DNA of 64,000 bases from Streptomyces sp. NBC_01431 (GTDB taxonomy: Bacteria; Actinomycetota; Actinomycetes; Streptomycetales; Streptomycetaceae). The position numbers were made by a program, and so were the translations under genes. Every line of letters begins with the position of its first letter. Position 1 is the stretch's first letter. This document shows, one piece after another, positions 9,769 to 20,233 of this stretch. The notes beneath the pieces are model-generated. The model saw only the letters and a list, made by a program, of their open reading frames with translations, did not search any database and was not told where the DNA came from. The stretch spans positions 930,001 to 994,000 of the forward strand of contig NZ_CP109496.1 in the NCBI RefSeq assembly GCF_036231355.1, written 5' to 3'.

Positions 9769-10368
9769 ATGCCTGCCTCAGCACTTCCCGCCCGCGCCCG
9801 CACGCGTGCCACCGCCGTCGTGGCGCTCGCCGTAGCGGGAACCGCTCTCATCGGCGCCCCGGCCGCCGTCGCCGCACCCGGCGACAACGGCGACGTCAAG
9901 ATCCACGCAATGGGGACGCTCTTCACCGACCCGCGCAACGAACCCAAGGTCTGCGGCTTCTACCTGGACGCCTCCAACTTCGACGTCGCCCAGGGCGTCA
10001 CCTGGGACATCAGCACCCAGCCCGAGCGGGTCGGCGGCGCCACCCTGTCCGGCGCCATCACCCTGGCGGCCGGCCTCGGGCACACCCTGCCGCTGACGCT
10101 GCCCAACGGTCAGTACAAGCTCGTCTGGAACGTCACCGGCGGCAACGGAGTGGCCAAGCAGAAGGTCTTCCAGGTCGACTGCACGGTGACCCCCGGTGCG
10201 CGCGCGGCGGGCGGCCCCCCGCGGGGCGGCGTGGCAGCGGGCGGCGGCGGTCTCGCCGAGACACCGGGCATCCCGCAGGCCGGCGGCGTGGCAGCCGTCG
10301 GACTGGTCTCGGTCGCCGGAGTACTCTTCGTCCGCCGGCTCCGACGCCGCCGCGATGGCGCAGCGTAG
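9769..10368 (+). CDS. Secreted protein with sortase-like C-terminal sorting region
   Basis: Protein of 199 residues with a Sec signal peptide (basic start, hydrophobic AVVALAVAGTALIGAPA, cleavage near AVAAPG). The middle is a small, probably all-beta domain of unknown function with two Cys (KVCGFYLD and VDCTVTP) that could form a disulfide. The tail reads LAETPG, a Gly/Pro linker, a hydrophobic stretch and RRLRRRR, a sorting-signal layout (class E/F type LAxTG-like, but with Pro instead of Gly at the fifth position). ATG 9769 with AGAGGA upstream is preferred over ATG 9739. The adjacent overlapping sortase gene makes it the likely substrate anchored to the cell wall. Confidence 0.8.
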   Translation: MPASALPARARTRATAVVALAVAGTALIGAPAAVAAPGDNGDVKIHAMGTLFTDPRNEPKVCGFYLDASNFDVAQGVTWDISTQPERVGGATLSGAITLAAGLGHTLPLTLPNGQYKLVWNVTGGNGVAKQKVFQVDCTVTPGARAAGGPPRGGVAAGGGGLAETPGIPQAGGVAAVGLVSVAGVLFVRRLRRRRDGAA

Positions 10369-11107
10369 ACGCACCCCCACCGCCCGGCACCGGACGCGCG
10401 CCTACCGCCTGACGAGGACGGCGGCGATGGCCCTGTCCCTGGTGGTGGGCGGCGCCTGGTGGGCCCAGACCGACGAGGGGGCCGCACCCTCCCCGTCGGC
10501 CGCCGTCGACGCCGGGCCCCACTATGCCGAGGCGGCTGCCATGCCCGTCGGCGACAGCCGGGGCCCGGCGCCCACCCGCCCGGCGCCGCCGCGTCCACTG
10601 CCGCCCTCCCCCGCGGTCTCACTGGCGGTTCCCTACCTCGGCATCGCGGCCCCGGTCACCCCGCTCGGACTCGACGCGCAGCAGCACCTGGCCACCCCGC
10701 CCGTCGACAACCCCAAGCTGGTGGGCTGGTACCAACACGGGCCGTCCCCGGGCGAGTTGGGCACGGCCGTGGCCGTTGGCCACCGCGACACCCGCACCGG
10801 GGCGGCCGTCTTCGCCAGTCTCTACGCGATGCGCCCCGGCCGACTGGTGGAGGCCCGCCGCGCCGACGGCAAGGTCGCCGTGTACACGGTGGACGCCGTC
10901 AGGACCTACGCGAAGGCCCGCTTCCCCAACCGGGAGGTGTACGGTCCGACGGGCCGCCCGGAGCTCCGGCTGATCACGTGCGGCGGCAAGTTCAGCCCGA
11001 AGACCGGCTACGCGAGCAACGTCGTCGTCTTCGCCCATCTGACCCAGGTCCGCTCCGCCCCGCTCTCCCAACTGGCGGCCGGAAAACGCCCCTTGAAGAA
11101 GCGGTGA
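10355..11107 (+). CDS. Class F-like sortase
   Basis: Protein of 250 residues with a basic N-terminus, one membrane segment (about residues 21-37), a Pro/Ala-rich linker and a sortase domain. Catalytic His is about 143 (VGHRDT) and Cys about 209 (LITCGG). The region after Cys (GKFSPKTGYASNVVVFAHL) lacks an obvious Arg at the place expected from sortase A. The gene overlaps the upstream candidate substrate by 14 bp, so the two are co-translated. Sortases cleave the sorting motif and join the protein to peptidoglycan or another amine. The class F label rests on domain size and the TCGG motif. Confidence 0.88.
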   Translation: MAQRRRTPTARHRTRAYRLTRTAAMALSLVVGGAWWAQTDEGAAPSPSAAVDAGPHYAEAAAMPVGDSRGPAPTRPAPPRPLPPSPAVSLAVPYLGIAAPVTPLGLDAQQHLATPPVDNPKLVGWYQHGPSPGELGTAVAVGHRDTRTGAAVFASLYAMRPGRLVEARRADGKVAVYTVDAVRTYAKARFPNREVYGPTGRPELRLITCGGKFSPKTGYASNVVVFAHLTQVRSAPLSQLAAGKRPLKKR

Positions 11108-11254
11108 CGTCCAGCCCTTATTGACACCGCTGTCAATGACATGGACATTACTAGTCGCTCATCCGGCTCCCCGGCGCCCCACCCACGCGCCGGGGAGCCG
11201 TGCTCCACCCCCCACCCTCGTCACATCCATGACGCACGGTCCTGGAGGAGCCAG

Positions 11255-12157
11255 ATGAAGAGACGCAGAACCGCCCTGGCCGCAGCCCTGTTCACCGCCG
11301 CCGTGGGACTCGGCGCGATGCAGAGCGCCGCGCCCGCCGCCGCCCGCCCCACCGCGACCCCCTCCCCCGACGCCCCGCACCGCGGCACGGTGGCCGGGGC
11401 GCGCACACCGGACCGGAACCCGGCACGTGAGCGTGCCGCACAGGCGCTCAGGAAGAGCCGCGCCGGCAAGTTCCGTGAACCGGCCGACGATCCCACGCAC
11501 AACTGGTGGGGAGTCTTCCCCCAGCCCGGCACGCACGACGGCATCACCGCCACCCACACCGTGGACCCCGACTACCGGGTGAGCCAAGCCGACAACTTCA
11601 CCTACGCACCCACCACCAAAGCGCAGAACTCCTGCATGGAGGTGGTCACCGCCTACTGGAACAGCGGCGACGAGATATGGGCGTGGGACTGGTGCGGAGC
11701 GGGCGGACCGGCCAAGACCGTCACCGTCGACGCGGACTTCAAGGCGAAGTACACCCAGTCCTCCGGCTCGGGGCTCGCCTACAGCGTCCAGCTGGTGCGG
11801 GACGACGGGCCCGGCAACAGCTGGTCGTCCTATCTCTACAACTACCGCTCGGCGCAATGGGAGTTGCTGTACCGCCAGTCCGGGCAGGACCAGAGCGGGC
11901 TCGACCACGGCTGGGACATGTTCGAGATATACGCGAGCGTCAACCCCTCCACCGGCGTGGGCTACTACTGCACCGAGGCGCGGAACAGCGTCTTCGACAG
12001 CAGCGCCATAGAGCTGCGCAGCAATGGAACCTGGAAGCCGGCGAGCCCGGCCGACTCGCCGTGGACCGAGCAGAATCCCTCGGGCCAGGACTTCCTTTGC
12101 CCGCGGCTCCGCTTCATCCAGGCGGGCGCCGACGACCACTGGACGGTACGCCAGTAG
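11255..12157 (+). CDS. Secreted protein of unknown function
   Basis: Exported protein of 300 residues. The signal peptide runs MKRRRTALAAALFTAAVGLG with cleavage near AAPAAARP. A Pro/Arg-rich stretch follows, then a domain rich in Trp, Tyr and Asp (HNWWGVFPQPG, YWNSGDEIWAWDWCG, WELLYRQSGQ) with four Cys that could pair. I do not recognise the family; the aromatic-rich, all-beta look would suit binding of carbohydrate or another surface ligand, but that is inference. GGAGGAG at 11244-11250 supports ATG 11255 over an in-frame ATG at 11141. Confidence 0.75.
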   Translation: MKRRRTALAAALFTAAVGLGAMQSAAPAAARPTATPSPDAPHRGTVAGARTPDRNPARERAAQALRKSRAGKFREPADDPTHNWWGVFPQPGTHDGITATHTVDPDYRVSQADNFTYAPTTKAQNSCMEVVTAYWNSGDEIWAWDWCGAGGPAKTVTVDADFKAKYTQSSGSGLAYSVQLVRDDGPGNSWSSYLYNYRSAQWELLYRQSGQDQSGLDHGWDMFEIYASVNPSTGVGYYCTEARNSVFDSSAIELRSNGTWKPASPADSPWTEQNPSGQDFLCPRLRFIQAGADDHWTVRQ

Positions 12158-12184
12158 TCGCCGCCACCCTCGCCCCGCCCCGGG

Positions 12185-13219
12185 TCAGCCGAGCTGGAAG
12201 GTCGCCTCGACCGGGTAGTGGTCGCTGGGCGAGCGGGTGTCGAGCTGGCCCTGGGCCCAGCCGGCCTGCGGGTCGAAGTCGCTGGTGACGGTCGGCAGAG
12301 TGGAGGGCACCGGGCGGCCGGGGGCGTTGAGGTAGCCGAGGTAGTCCAGGTTGTCGCGGTAGTCCTTGGGGAACGTCTCGACGTCGGCCATGTACTGGCA
12401 CCAGGCGGACACCGCGCAGTCCATGGTGGCCGGCCCCGCCCCTGCCGCCGGGGTCCCGAGTGAACCACCCACGGCCGACTGGGAGTTGACGAAGTCACCG
12501 CGAGTCCGGCCGTGGTTGTACTCGACGTTGAGGTCGCCTCCGATCAGCACCGGCGCCGAGGCACCCACGACGCCGTTCACCCAGTCGCGTATCTCGCCGA
12601 GCTGGCCGAGGCGGGTCTTCTGGGTGGTGTCGGTGGAGGTGTTGGACTGGTCGGCCTGAAGGTGGGTGCCCACCACCCACGTCTTGGTGCCGTTCTTGTC
12701 GATCTGGGCGAGGGCCGCGCCCTTGTTGGCGTTGTAGTCCCAGGTGCCCGAGGTGGAGTTGCTGAAGACGTGCGCGTACTGGGCGGTGATCGGGTACTTG
12801 GAAAGGATCATCGTCCCGCCGTTGATCACGAACCAGGAGTTGGAGCAGTTGCCGCTCACACCGTTCCAGCCGCCGCCCGAACACGCCTGGCCGACCACCG
12901 GGGTGCGGTAGGGGTAGAGGTCGGCGAGCTTGGCCGAGATGTCGTCAGTGGAGGCGTGGTTGAACAACTCGTCCAGGATCACGACGTCCGCACTGTGCTG
13001 CCGGACGATCGACTCGATGACAGGGGTGCGCTGGGCCGCCTTCTCGTTCTGCGTCGAGTCGACGATCGCGGTGCCCAGGTCGACGTTCCACGCGAAGACC
13101 GAGAGCGTCGGGGCGCCGGCCGCCGCGTCGGCCGACGGCGCGAGCAGGACCGCGCCCCCGGCCAGGGCGGCCGCTGCGGTGAGGGCGGTGAAGGCGGAGG
13201 CGGTTTTGGGCGCGCGCAT
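12185..13219 (-). CDS. Secreted sphingomyelinase-like phosphodiesterase (endonuclease/exonuclease/phosphatase fold)
   Basis: Exported protein of 344 residues with a Sec signal peptide (AAAALAGGAVLLAPSADAAAG). The mature part is an EEP-fold enzyme: FAWNVDLG (metal Asn), VVILDELFNH (metal Glu), VGTHLQAD (catalytic His), GGDLNVEYNH (Asp/Asn pair) and SDHYPVEA (C-terminal Asp/His pair). Bacterial sphingomyelinase C and related secreted phosphodiesterases share this layout and length. It would hydrolyse a phosphodiester such as sphingomyelin outside the cell; a DNase activity cannot be excluded. It is monocistronic and convergent with the preceding gene. Confidence 0.85.
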   Translation of the reverse strand: MRAPKTASAFTALTAAAALAGGAVLLAPSADAAAGAPTLSVFAWNVDLGTAIVDSTQNEKAAQRTPVIESIVRQHSADVVILDELFNHASTDDISAKLADLYPYRTPVVGQACSGGGWNGVSGNCSNSWFVINGGTMILSKYPITAQYAHVFSNSTSGTWDYNANKGAALAQIDKNGTKTWVVGTHLQADQSNTSTDTTQKTRLGQLGEIRDWVNGVVGASAPVLIGGDLNVEYNHGRTRGDFVNSQSAVGGSLGTPAAGAGPATMDCAVSAWCQYMADVETFPKDYRDNLDYLGYLNAPGRPVPSTLPTVTSDFDPQAGWAQGQLDTRSPSDHYPVEATFQLG

Positions 13220-13409
13220 GGGAGGACTCCTGATGGTCGCTCAGCGGTGGGGAACGGCGGAACTTTAGCTACTGGCGAGTACTTCCGGAAGAACTGCGGC
13301 TGACCCAGCCATGGCGACCCGGTGTCCCTGCGATCACCAGGACTCCACGGGCCGTACATTTTCCGGCACGGCACTAGGAACCTCCGGGCCCGCTCGCTAC
13401 CCTCCGCGC

Positions 13410-14492
13410 ATGATTCCCACGGTTGTCTGGGGTACCGGCAATGTCGGCCGTGCGGCGATACGTGCCGTCGAGGCCCATCCGGCGCTGGAACTCGTCTCCG
13501 TACTGGTCCACGACCCGGCCAAGGTCGGGCGCGACGCGGCCGAACTCGCCTGCCTGGGATACGAGTTGGGGGTCGTGGCGACCGATGACGTGTCGGCCGT
13601 ACTGGGTGCCGGACCCCGGGCCGTGGTGTACGCGGCGTCCGGGGACGTCCGGCCGGACGAGGCACTCGCCGATGTCACCCGGGCCGTCCGCGCCGGTGCC
13701 GTGGTCGTCACCCCGGCGCTGTACCCGCTGTACGACCGGCTCGGCGCCCCGCCGGAATTCCGTGACCCCGTCCTCGCCGCCGTCGCGGACGGCGGCGGGT
13801 CCCTGTTCGTCTCCGGCGTCGATCCCGGCTGGGCCAACGACGTCCTGCCGCTGCTGATCAGCGGCCTCGGCACCACCGTGGACGTCATCCGCTGTCAGGA
13901 GATCTTCGACTACTCCACCTACGAACAGGAGGAGTCGGTGCGGCACCTGGTCGGCATGGGGCAGCCGATGGAGTACGAGCCCCTCATGCTCGCTCCGTCC
14001 GTTCCGAGCATGGTGTGGGGCGGGCAGATCCGGCTGATGGCGCGGGCGCTCGGGGTGGAGCTCGACGACATCCGCGAGACCATGGACCGGCGCGCGCTCG
14101 ACGCCACGGTGAGCACCCTGACGATGGGCACCTTCGAGGCCGGCACGCAGGGCGCGGTGCGGTTCGAGGTCCAGGGCGTCGTGGCGGGTGAACCCCGCAT
14201 CGTCATCGAGCACGTCACCCGCATCCACCCGTCCTGCGCGCCCGACTGGCCGGTGCCGCCCGGCGGCGGCGACGGCGCCCACCGGGTGATCGTCGAGGGC
14301 CGCCCGCGCATCGAGGTCACGGTGGAGGCCACCGACGAGGGCGAGAACCGCTCGGCGGGCGGCAACGCCACCGCGGTCGGCCGTCTGGTGAACGCCATCG
14401 ACTGGCTGGCGGCCGCGGATCCCGGGCTCTACGACGCGCTCGACGTCCCGCTGCGCCCGGCAGTCGGCAGACTCGGAAGGAAGCAGTCATGA
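13410..14492 (+). CDS. NAD(P)-binding oxidoreductase, dihydrodipicolinate-reductase-like
   Basis: Protein of 360 residues starting at ATG 13410. The N-terminus is a Rossmann motif (VVWGTGNVGRAAIRAV) followed by a dihydrodipicolinate-reductase-like domain; AVVYAASGD, VVVTPALYPLYD and FVSGVDPGWANDVLPL are typical of the amine-dehydrogenase/DHDPR-like proteins of actinobacteria. It lacks evidence for a lysine-biosynthesis role, and the substrate is unknown. The stop overlaps the CMD-family gene start (ATGA), so the two are coupled and probably work in one small oxidative or detoxification step. Confidence 0.82.
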   Translation: MIPTVVWGTGNVGRAAIRAVEAHPALELVSVLVHDPAKVGRDAAELACLGYELGVVATDDVSAVLGAGPRAVVYAASGDVRPDEALADVTRAVRAGAVVVTPALYPLYDRLGAPPEFRDPVLAAVADGGGSLFVSGVDPGWANDVLPLLISGLGTTVDVIRCQEIFDYSTYEQEESVRHLVGMGQPMEYEPLMLAPSVPSMVWGGQIRLMARALGVELDDIRETMDRRALDATVSTLTMGTFEAGTQGAVRFEVQGVVAGEPRIVIEHVTRIHPSCAPDWPVPPGGGDGAHRVIVEGRPRIEVTVEATDEGENRSAGGNATAVGRLVNAIDWLAAADPGLYDALDVPLRPAVGRLGRKQS

Positions 14493-14968
14493 GGATCGAC
14501 ATCCCCGAGGGCCAGGAACCGATCGGGTACGTGTGGGGCGACATGGTTCCCGGGATCGGCATGGCCGCCGCGAACTTCTCCCTCTCGGTGTACTCCCACA
14601 CGACCCTGGGGCTGCGGGAGTTCGAGGCGGCGCGGCTGCGGATCGCGCAGATCAACGGATGCCTGTTCTGCCTGGACTGGCGGACCGACCGGGACGGCGA
14701 GAAGGTCGAGGCCTCCTTCGCCGACGCGGTCACCCAGTGGCGCACCACCGAGGCCTTTGACGACCGCACCCGGCTCGCCGCCGAGTACGCCGAGCGGTAC
14801 GCCCTCGACCACCATGGGCTGGACGAGGAGTTCTGGGGCCGGATGACCGCGCACTACAGCCAGGTCGAGATCGTGGAGCTGAGCATGAGCATCGGCTCCT
14901 GGCTGGCGTTCGGCCGGCTCAATCACGTGCTCGGGCTCGACGCCGTGTGCGTACTGCCCACGCACTGA
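14489..14968 (+). CDS. Carboxymuconolactone decarboxylase (AhpD-like) family protein
   Basis: Protein of 159 residues of the CMD/AhpD fold. The active-site CxxC lies at residues 58-61 (GCLFCLDW), followed by helices and the usual SIGSWLAFGRLNH segment. Family members act as peroxidases or alkylhydroperoxide-reductase partners, or as decarboxylases; the CxxC argues for a redox role. It is coupled by 4-nt overlap to the upstream NAD(P)-binding protein and ended by a perfect hairpin. Confidence 0.87.
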   Translation: MRIDIPEGQEPIGYVWGDMVPGIGMAAANFSLSVYSHTTLGLREFEAARLRIAQINGCLFCLDWRTDRDGEKVEASFADAVTQWRTTEAFDDRTRLAAEYAERYALDHHGLDEEFWGRMTAHYSQVEIVELSMSIGSWLAFGRLNHVLGLDAVCVLPTH

Positions 14969-14979
14969 GCACCGAGTGA

Positions 14980-15007
14980 GGGGCCGCCCGGCGCCTCGGG
15001 CGGCCCC
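14980..15007. terminator. Bidirectional terminator hairpin
   Basis: A perfect 11-bp stem (14980-14990 with 14997-15007, 6-nt loop) lies between the convergent CMD gene and the cholesterol oxidase gene. TTC follows on the plus strand. Confidence 0.75.
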
Positions 15008-15019
15008 TTCGATGCGCGG

Positions 15020-16741
<1,722 letters not shown>

Positions 16742-17833
16742 CTAGGTAACTTGCGGCGGCCTGCGGTCGATCGGAGTGACCGGAGTGCGGATGGCGACCG
16801 GCGTGCGGCGCACGCCCGACCAAGGGGCCGGCACGGCGTCGATGTCCCGCGCGAGCCGCTGGGCCAGGGCCTCGTAGTTGACCCGCCACCCCCGGAAGTG
16901 CGGCCACGCCTCCTCGGGGGTGCGCTCGGCCGGATAGCCCTGCTCCCGCATGCGCGCCACCCCGGCCAGGAAGTCCTCGTAGCCGAGCGCCAGCGGGCTG
17001 TCCGGGTGCGGGTCGGGGTCGTAGGCGATGCCCAGCGTGTCGGCGATGTCGCGCAGGCACACGAAGCCCGCGCGCAGCGCCATCCGCACATCGGACTGCG
17101 GCTGGGAGGGGTTGAAGGCGAGCCGCAGAGCGGCGGCGTCCATCACCGCGAGGAGCGCGATCAGCCAGTTGCGGGTCGCCTTCGGGGAGCGGAAGTGGAT
17201 GAGGACCGGGTAGGTGGTGTGGCTCTCGCCCACCTCCGCGCTCCACCGCTCCCAGTTGCGGAACAGTTCGCCGATGCTGCTCACGAGCTCGACCTGCGCG
17301 TACCGGGCGAGGATCTCCGGCCCCCAGGGCGGGTTGCCCGCGCGGGCCCCGAGCAGGGTCACTTCGGTCTCGCGACGCTGGTAGGCGGCGTACAGGGTGG
17401 GCAGATAGCCGATCTGGAGACCGATCACGATCGGCCCGGTGGCCGCCGCGCAGAAGTCGATCGCGTTCAGGGACGCCCTGTTGCTGGTGGCGAAGCCGAG
17501 CGTGAAGAGCGAGGAGCCGGACTCGATCAGCGAGTCGCGCAGACCGAGTCCGCTGACCGCCGCTTCGAGGAATCCGTAGCCGGCCATGAAGCACAGGAGC
17601 CAGCCCATCAGGGTGACCACGATGGACAGCGGCGCCACGGGCGCCAGCACCCGGTCCTTGGCCTCGGCACCGTGCATCAGGTCGGCCACCCGCTGGAACG
17701 GCCAGTGCACCGAGCGCTGCACGAGCCGGGTGAAGCTGGACCGGGTCGGCCGGGGAATCACCAGGGTGCGCAGCACCGAGGAGAAGATCCCGAGCACGAG
17801 GACGGCGCCGACGACGCCGAACACTGCTCTCAC
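16742..17833 (-). CDS. Membrane protein with ion-channel-like pore segment, function unknown
   Basis: Protein of 363 residues starting at GTG 17833. Three hydrophobic stretches occur in the first 150 residues: FGVVGAVLVLGIFSSVL, VVTLMGWLLCFMAGYGFL and a region ending TGPIVIGLQIGYLP. Between the last two lies LIESGSSLFTLGFATSN, which resembles the pore-loop region of two-helix potassium channels without a canonical selectivity filter. The remaining 200 residues are soluble, helical and charged. It lies 72 bp upstream of choD on the same strand, but no functional link is evident. I would call it a hypothetical channel-like protein. Confidence 0.75.
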   Translation of the reverse strand: MRAVFGVVGAVLVLGIFSSVLRTLVIPRPTRSSFTRLVQRSVHWPFQRVADLMHGAEAKDRVLAPVAPLSIVVTLMGWLLCFMAGYGFLEAAVSGLGLRDSLIESGSSLFTLGFATSNRASLNAIDFCAAATGPIVIGLQIGYLPTLYAAYQRRETEVTLLGARAGNPPWGPEILARYAQVELVSSIGELFRNWERWSAEVGESHTTYPVLIHFRSPKATRNWLIALLAVMDAAALRLAFNPSQPQSDVRMALRAGFVCLRDIADTLGIAYDPDPHPDSPLALGYEDFLAGVARMREQGYPAERTPEEAWPHFRGWRVNYEALAQRLARDIDAVPAPWSGVRRTPVAIRTPVTPIDRRPPQVT

Positions 17834-18070
17834 CGCGACTGTGTTCCTTTCAGATACGCCTCCGGGCCCTGCCCTCGCCCGGCCACAGGAAGGTTACGTG
17901 CCGTCAACACCCGCTGCGGCCAGGCCCGGCCGCAGTTCACAGGCCGTGGCACCGGTCACCGAGGACCACCTCGCCCACCTCGCGTTCCAGGTGTGCGGAG
18001 AACGGCGGGCGGTGACGGCCCCGGGGGTGTCCTCGGCGATCAGGTGGGCGTCGATCGCGGCCCTCCTGGG

Positions 18071-18106
18071 TTGACAAAGCCCCTTGCCGTTGTGGCAAAT
18101 GAGAGG
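18071..18106 (+). promoter_or_regulatory. Promoter and operator of XRE-cupin gene
   Basis: A consensus -35 hexamer TTGACA lies at 18071-18076, and a perfect inverted repeat TTGCC-N5-GGCAA lies at 18084-18098, just before ATG 18107 and overlapping the expected spacer/-10 region. An operator covering the core promoter of an HTH regulator suggests autorepression. Confidence 0.6.
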
Positions 18107-18700
18107 ATGGCCCAAGACGACCTCACCGATGTACTGACCGGCGTGGGACCGCGGCTGCGGGCGCTGCGGCGGGCGCGCGAAGCGACCCTGGCGCAGGTCA
18201 GCGAGGCGACCGGGATCTCGCTGAGCACCCTGTCGCGCCTGGAGTCCGGGCAGCGCAAACCGACGCTTGAGCTACTGCTTCCGCTGGCCAAGGAGTACCG
18301 CGTCCAGCTGGACGAACTCGTCGGGGCGCCGGCCACCGGCGATCCCCGCATCCACCCGCAGCCCTTCAACCGGCACGGCCAGACCTTCGTACCGCTGACC
18401 CGGTTCCTCGGCGGGCTGCACGCCTACAAGCAGATCGTCCCGGCCCGCAAGACGGCCGACGGCCTGCGGCCGGAGCTGAAGGTGCACGAGGGCTACGAGT
18501 GGCTGTACGTCCTGTCGGGGCGGTTGTGGCTGGCGCTCGGCGAGCACGACCTGATCCTCACCGCGGGCGAGGCCGCCGAGTTCGACACGCGCACCCCGCA
18601 CGGCTTGGCCAACGCGGGCGACCGGCCCGTGGAGTTCCTCTCCCTGTACGGGGCGCAGGGCGAGCGCATGCACGTACGTGCCCAGCCCGCCGCGGACTGA
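18107..18700 (+). CDS. XRE-family regulator with C-terminal cupin
   Basis: Protein of 197 residues. An N-terminal helix-turn-helix (LRALRREATL-type region; LAQVSEATGISLSTLSRLES, residues about 26-45) is joined to a cupin_2 sensor domain (HEGYEWLYVLSGRLWLALGE, then GEAAEFDTRTPHGLANAG). Such proteins bind DNA under control of a small ligand. ATG 18107 is chosen because GAGAGG precedes it directly and the HTH then has a short normal lead; the much longer open frame upstream is antisense to the membrane-protein gene. It stops 9 nt from the convergent TetR gene. Confidence 0.9.
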   Translation: MAQDDLTDVLTGVGPRLRALRRAREATLAQVSEATGISLSTLSRLESGQRKPTLELLLPLAKEYRVQLDELVGAPATGDPRIHPQPFNRHGQTFVPLTRFLGGLHAYKQIVPARKTADGLRPELKVHEGYEWLYVLSGRLWLALGEHDLILTAGEAAEFDTRTPHGLANAGDRPVEFLSLYGAQGERMHVRAQPAAD

Positions 18701-18709
18701 CCGGCCGGC

Positions 18710-19300
18710 TCAGTTCCGGGTGGGCGATGCCGCCTGCCAGCCGTGTTCGAGGAGCTCGAAGGCGCTCTCCACGGCCTTGCGGGAGTCGGCCTGGTCGCGG
18801 GCGAGGCCGAGCGTCTCCAGGGCGAACCGTGCCAGGGCAGCACAGGCCGGATCGTCCTCGGGCGCGCCGATGTCCTCGGCGATGGCGTGTGCGAGCGCCA
18901 CCTCGTGGCGCAGCCACATGCGGTGCGAGTAGTCGCGCAACGCCGGGGTGGCGTCGACCAGTTCGACGAAGCGGATGAACTCCGGGTTCCCGTCCCGGGG
19001 GTCAATCTTGTTGCGCAGGATGTGGTCGCACAGCGCGGCGGGGACGGAGCATCCGGCGGGGCGCTCGCGCACCGCGGCGACCAGGGCGGCCTCCTGCCCG
19101 GCGTCCTCGTCGAAGAGGAGTGCTTCCTTGCCCGGGAAGTGCTTGAACAACGTGGTCGTGGAGACGTCCGCGGCATCCGCGATGTCCTTGATGCCGACCT
19201 GGTCGTAGCCCCGTTCGAGGAACAGCTTCAGCGCTGCGTCCGCCAGCGACTGCCGGGTGGCGGCCTTCTTGCGCTCCCGGCGCCCCATCGTCTCGCTCAT
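18710..19300 (-). CDS. TetR-family transcriptional regulator
   Basis: Protein of 196 residues. The N-terminal HTH is clear: TRQSLADAALKLFLERGYDQ, IKDIADAADVSTTTLFKHFP, GKEALLFDED. The C-terminal ligand domain is helical. The target is unknown; a near-palindrome in its own leader (19327-19361) suggests autoregulation. Confidence 0.9.
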   Translation of the reverse strand: MSETMGRRERKKAATRQSLADAALKLFLERGYDQVGIKDIADAADVSTTTLFKHFPGKEALLFDEDAGQEAALVAAVRERPAGCSVPAALCDHILRNKIDPRDGNPEFIRFVELVDATPALRDYSHRMWLRHEVALAHAIAEDIGAPEDDPACAALARFALETLGLARDQADSRKAVESAFELLEHGWQAASPTRN

Positions 19301-19326
19301 GCGGACACCCTACCTCCGCAGTTGAC

Positions 19327-19361
19327 TCGATGGAAAAGTTGCTTCGCTGCACTTTTATCGA
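19327..19361. promoter_or_regulatory. Candidate TetR operator
   Basis: An interrupted palindrome, TCGATGGAAAAGT (19327-19339) and ACTTTTATCGA (19351-19361), lies 27 nt upstream of the tetR-type start, with an 11-nt spacer. The arms match except for a 2-nt bulge. The position fits an autoregulatory operator; an RNA hairpin is the alternative. Confidence 0.5.
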
Positions 19362-19399
19362 GGGAAGCCCCTTGTGAGGCCGAGGCGGTGCGCTCGCGG

Positions 19400-20176
19400 T
19401 TACGACTTACGGCGGGGCTTTCCGCGCTTGGCGCCCTTCGGAGCACCCGAGGCACCGCGGGCGCCCTTGCCGGTGGGCTTGCCCGTCGACTTTCCGGCCG
19501 CGGGCTTGCGGGGGGCGCCGCCCTTGTCGGGACGCTTCTTCTTCGGCTGGGGCGGGGTCGGCGTACGGCCGCGGGAGCTGTTCACGGTGCGGCCGCGAAC
19601 GATCCCGATGAACTCCTCCACCAGATCAGGAGTGACCTCCTCCTCCGGCCACGACAGCGCCACGCGCGACTCGGGGACGCCCGTGATCGTGCGGTAGGTG
19701 AGGTCCTTGCGGTGGTAGAGGCGGGCGAGCGACTGCGGCACGACAAGCAGCCCCACCCCGGCCGCCACCAGCTCGATGGCGTCCTCCGTCGTGGCCGGGC
19801 GCTCCAGCGCGGACCGGCCCGGCGGGCGCTCCCAGTCGAGGGTGTCGTCCAGCGGGTGCAGCACGATCTCGTCGGCCAGTTCCTCGGCCGACACCTCCTC
19901 GACCGCCGCGACGAGGTGGTCCTTGGGGACCACGACGACCGTCGTCTCGGTGTAGAGGGGGATCGCGCTGAGTTCGCTGCGGTCGATCGGCAGCCGCACG
20001 AATCCCGCGTCGGCGCCCCGGCCGCGCAGCACGTCGGGCGCCTCGGCGGCGGACACCGTACTGAGGGTCAGGGGGACGTCGGGCAGCCGCTCGTTCCAGA
20101 TCCGCACCCACTTGCTCGGCGTCACACCCGGAACGTAGGCGAGCCGGAACGATGGGGATTCTTGCGAGCCTGTCAC
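19400..20176 (-). CDS. LysR-type effector-domain protein lacking HTH, with basic tail
   Basis: Protein of 258 residues. It begins directly with a LysR substrate-binding domain (FRLAYVPGVTPSKWVRIWNE, then GRGADAGFVRLPID, VVVVPKDHL, LVAAGVGLLVVPQSLARLY) and has no N-terminal winged helix. After about residue 195 it ends in a tail of about 60 residues very rich in Lys, Arg, Pro and Gly (PKKKRPDKGG, KGAKRGKPRRKS). The tail could bind nucleic acid non-specifically. It is divergent from a DUF5997 gene with only 57 bp between the starts, so the two probably share control. I infer an accessory ligand-sensing protein. Confidence 0.85.
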   Translation of the reverse strand: MTGSQESPSFRLAYVPGVTPSKWVRIWNERLPDVPLTLSTVSAAEAPDVLRGRGADAGFVRLPIDRSELSAIPLYTETTVVVVPKDHLVAAVEEVSAEELADEIVLHPLDDTLDWERPPGRSALERPATTEDAIELVAAGVGLLVVPQSLARLYHRKDLTYRTITGVPESRVALSWPEEEVTPDLVEEFIGIVRGRTVNSSRGRTPTPPQPKKKRPDKGGAPRKPAAGKSTGKPTGKGARGASGAPKGAKRGKPRRKS

Positions 20177-20233
20177 GTGGCCAGGTTACCGGTCGTGGTC
20201 GGAGGTATCGCACACGCTCGCTACTCTTGACAC

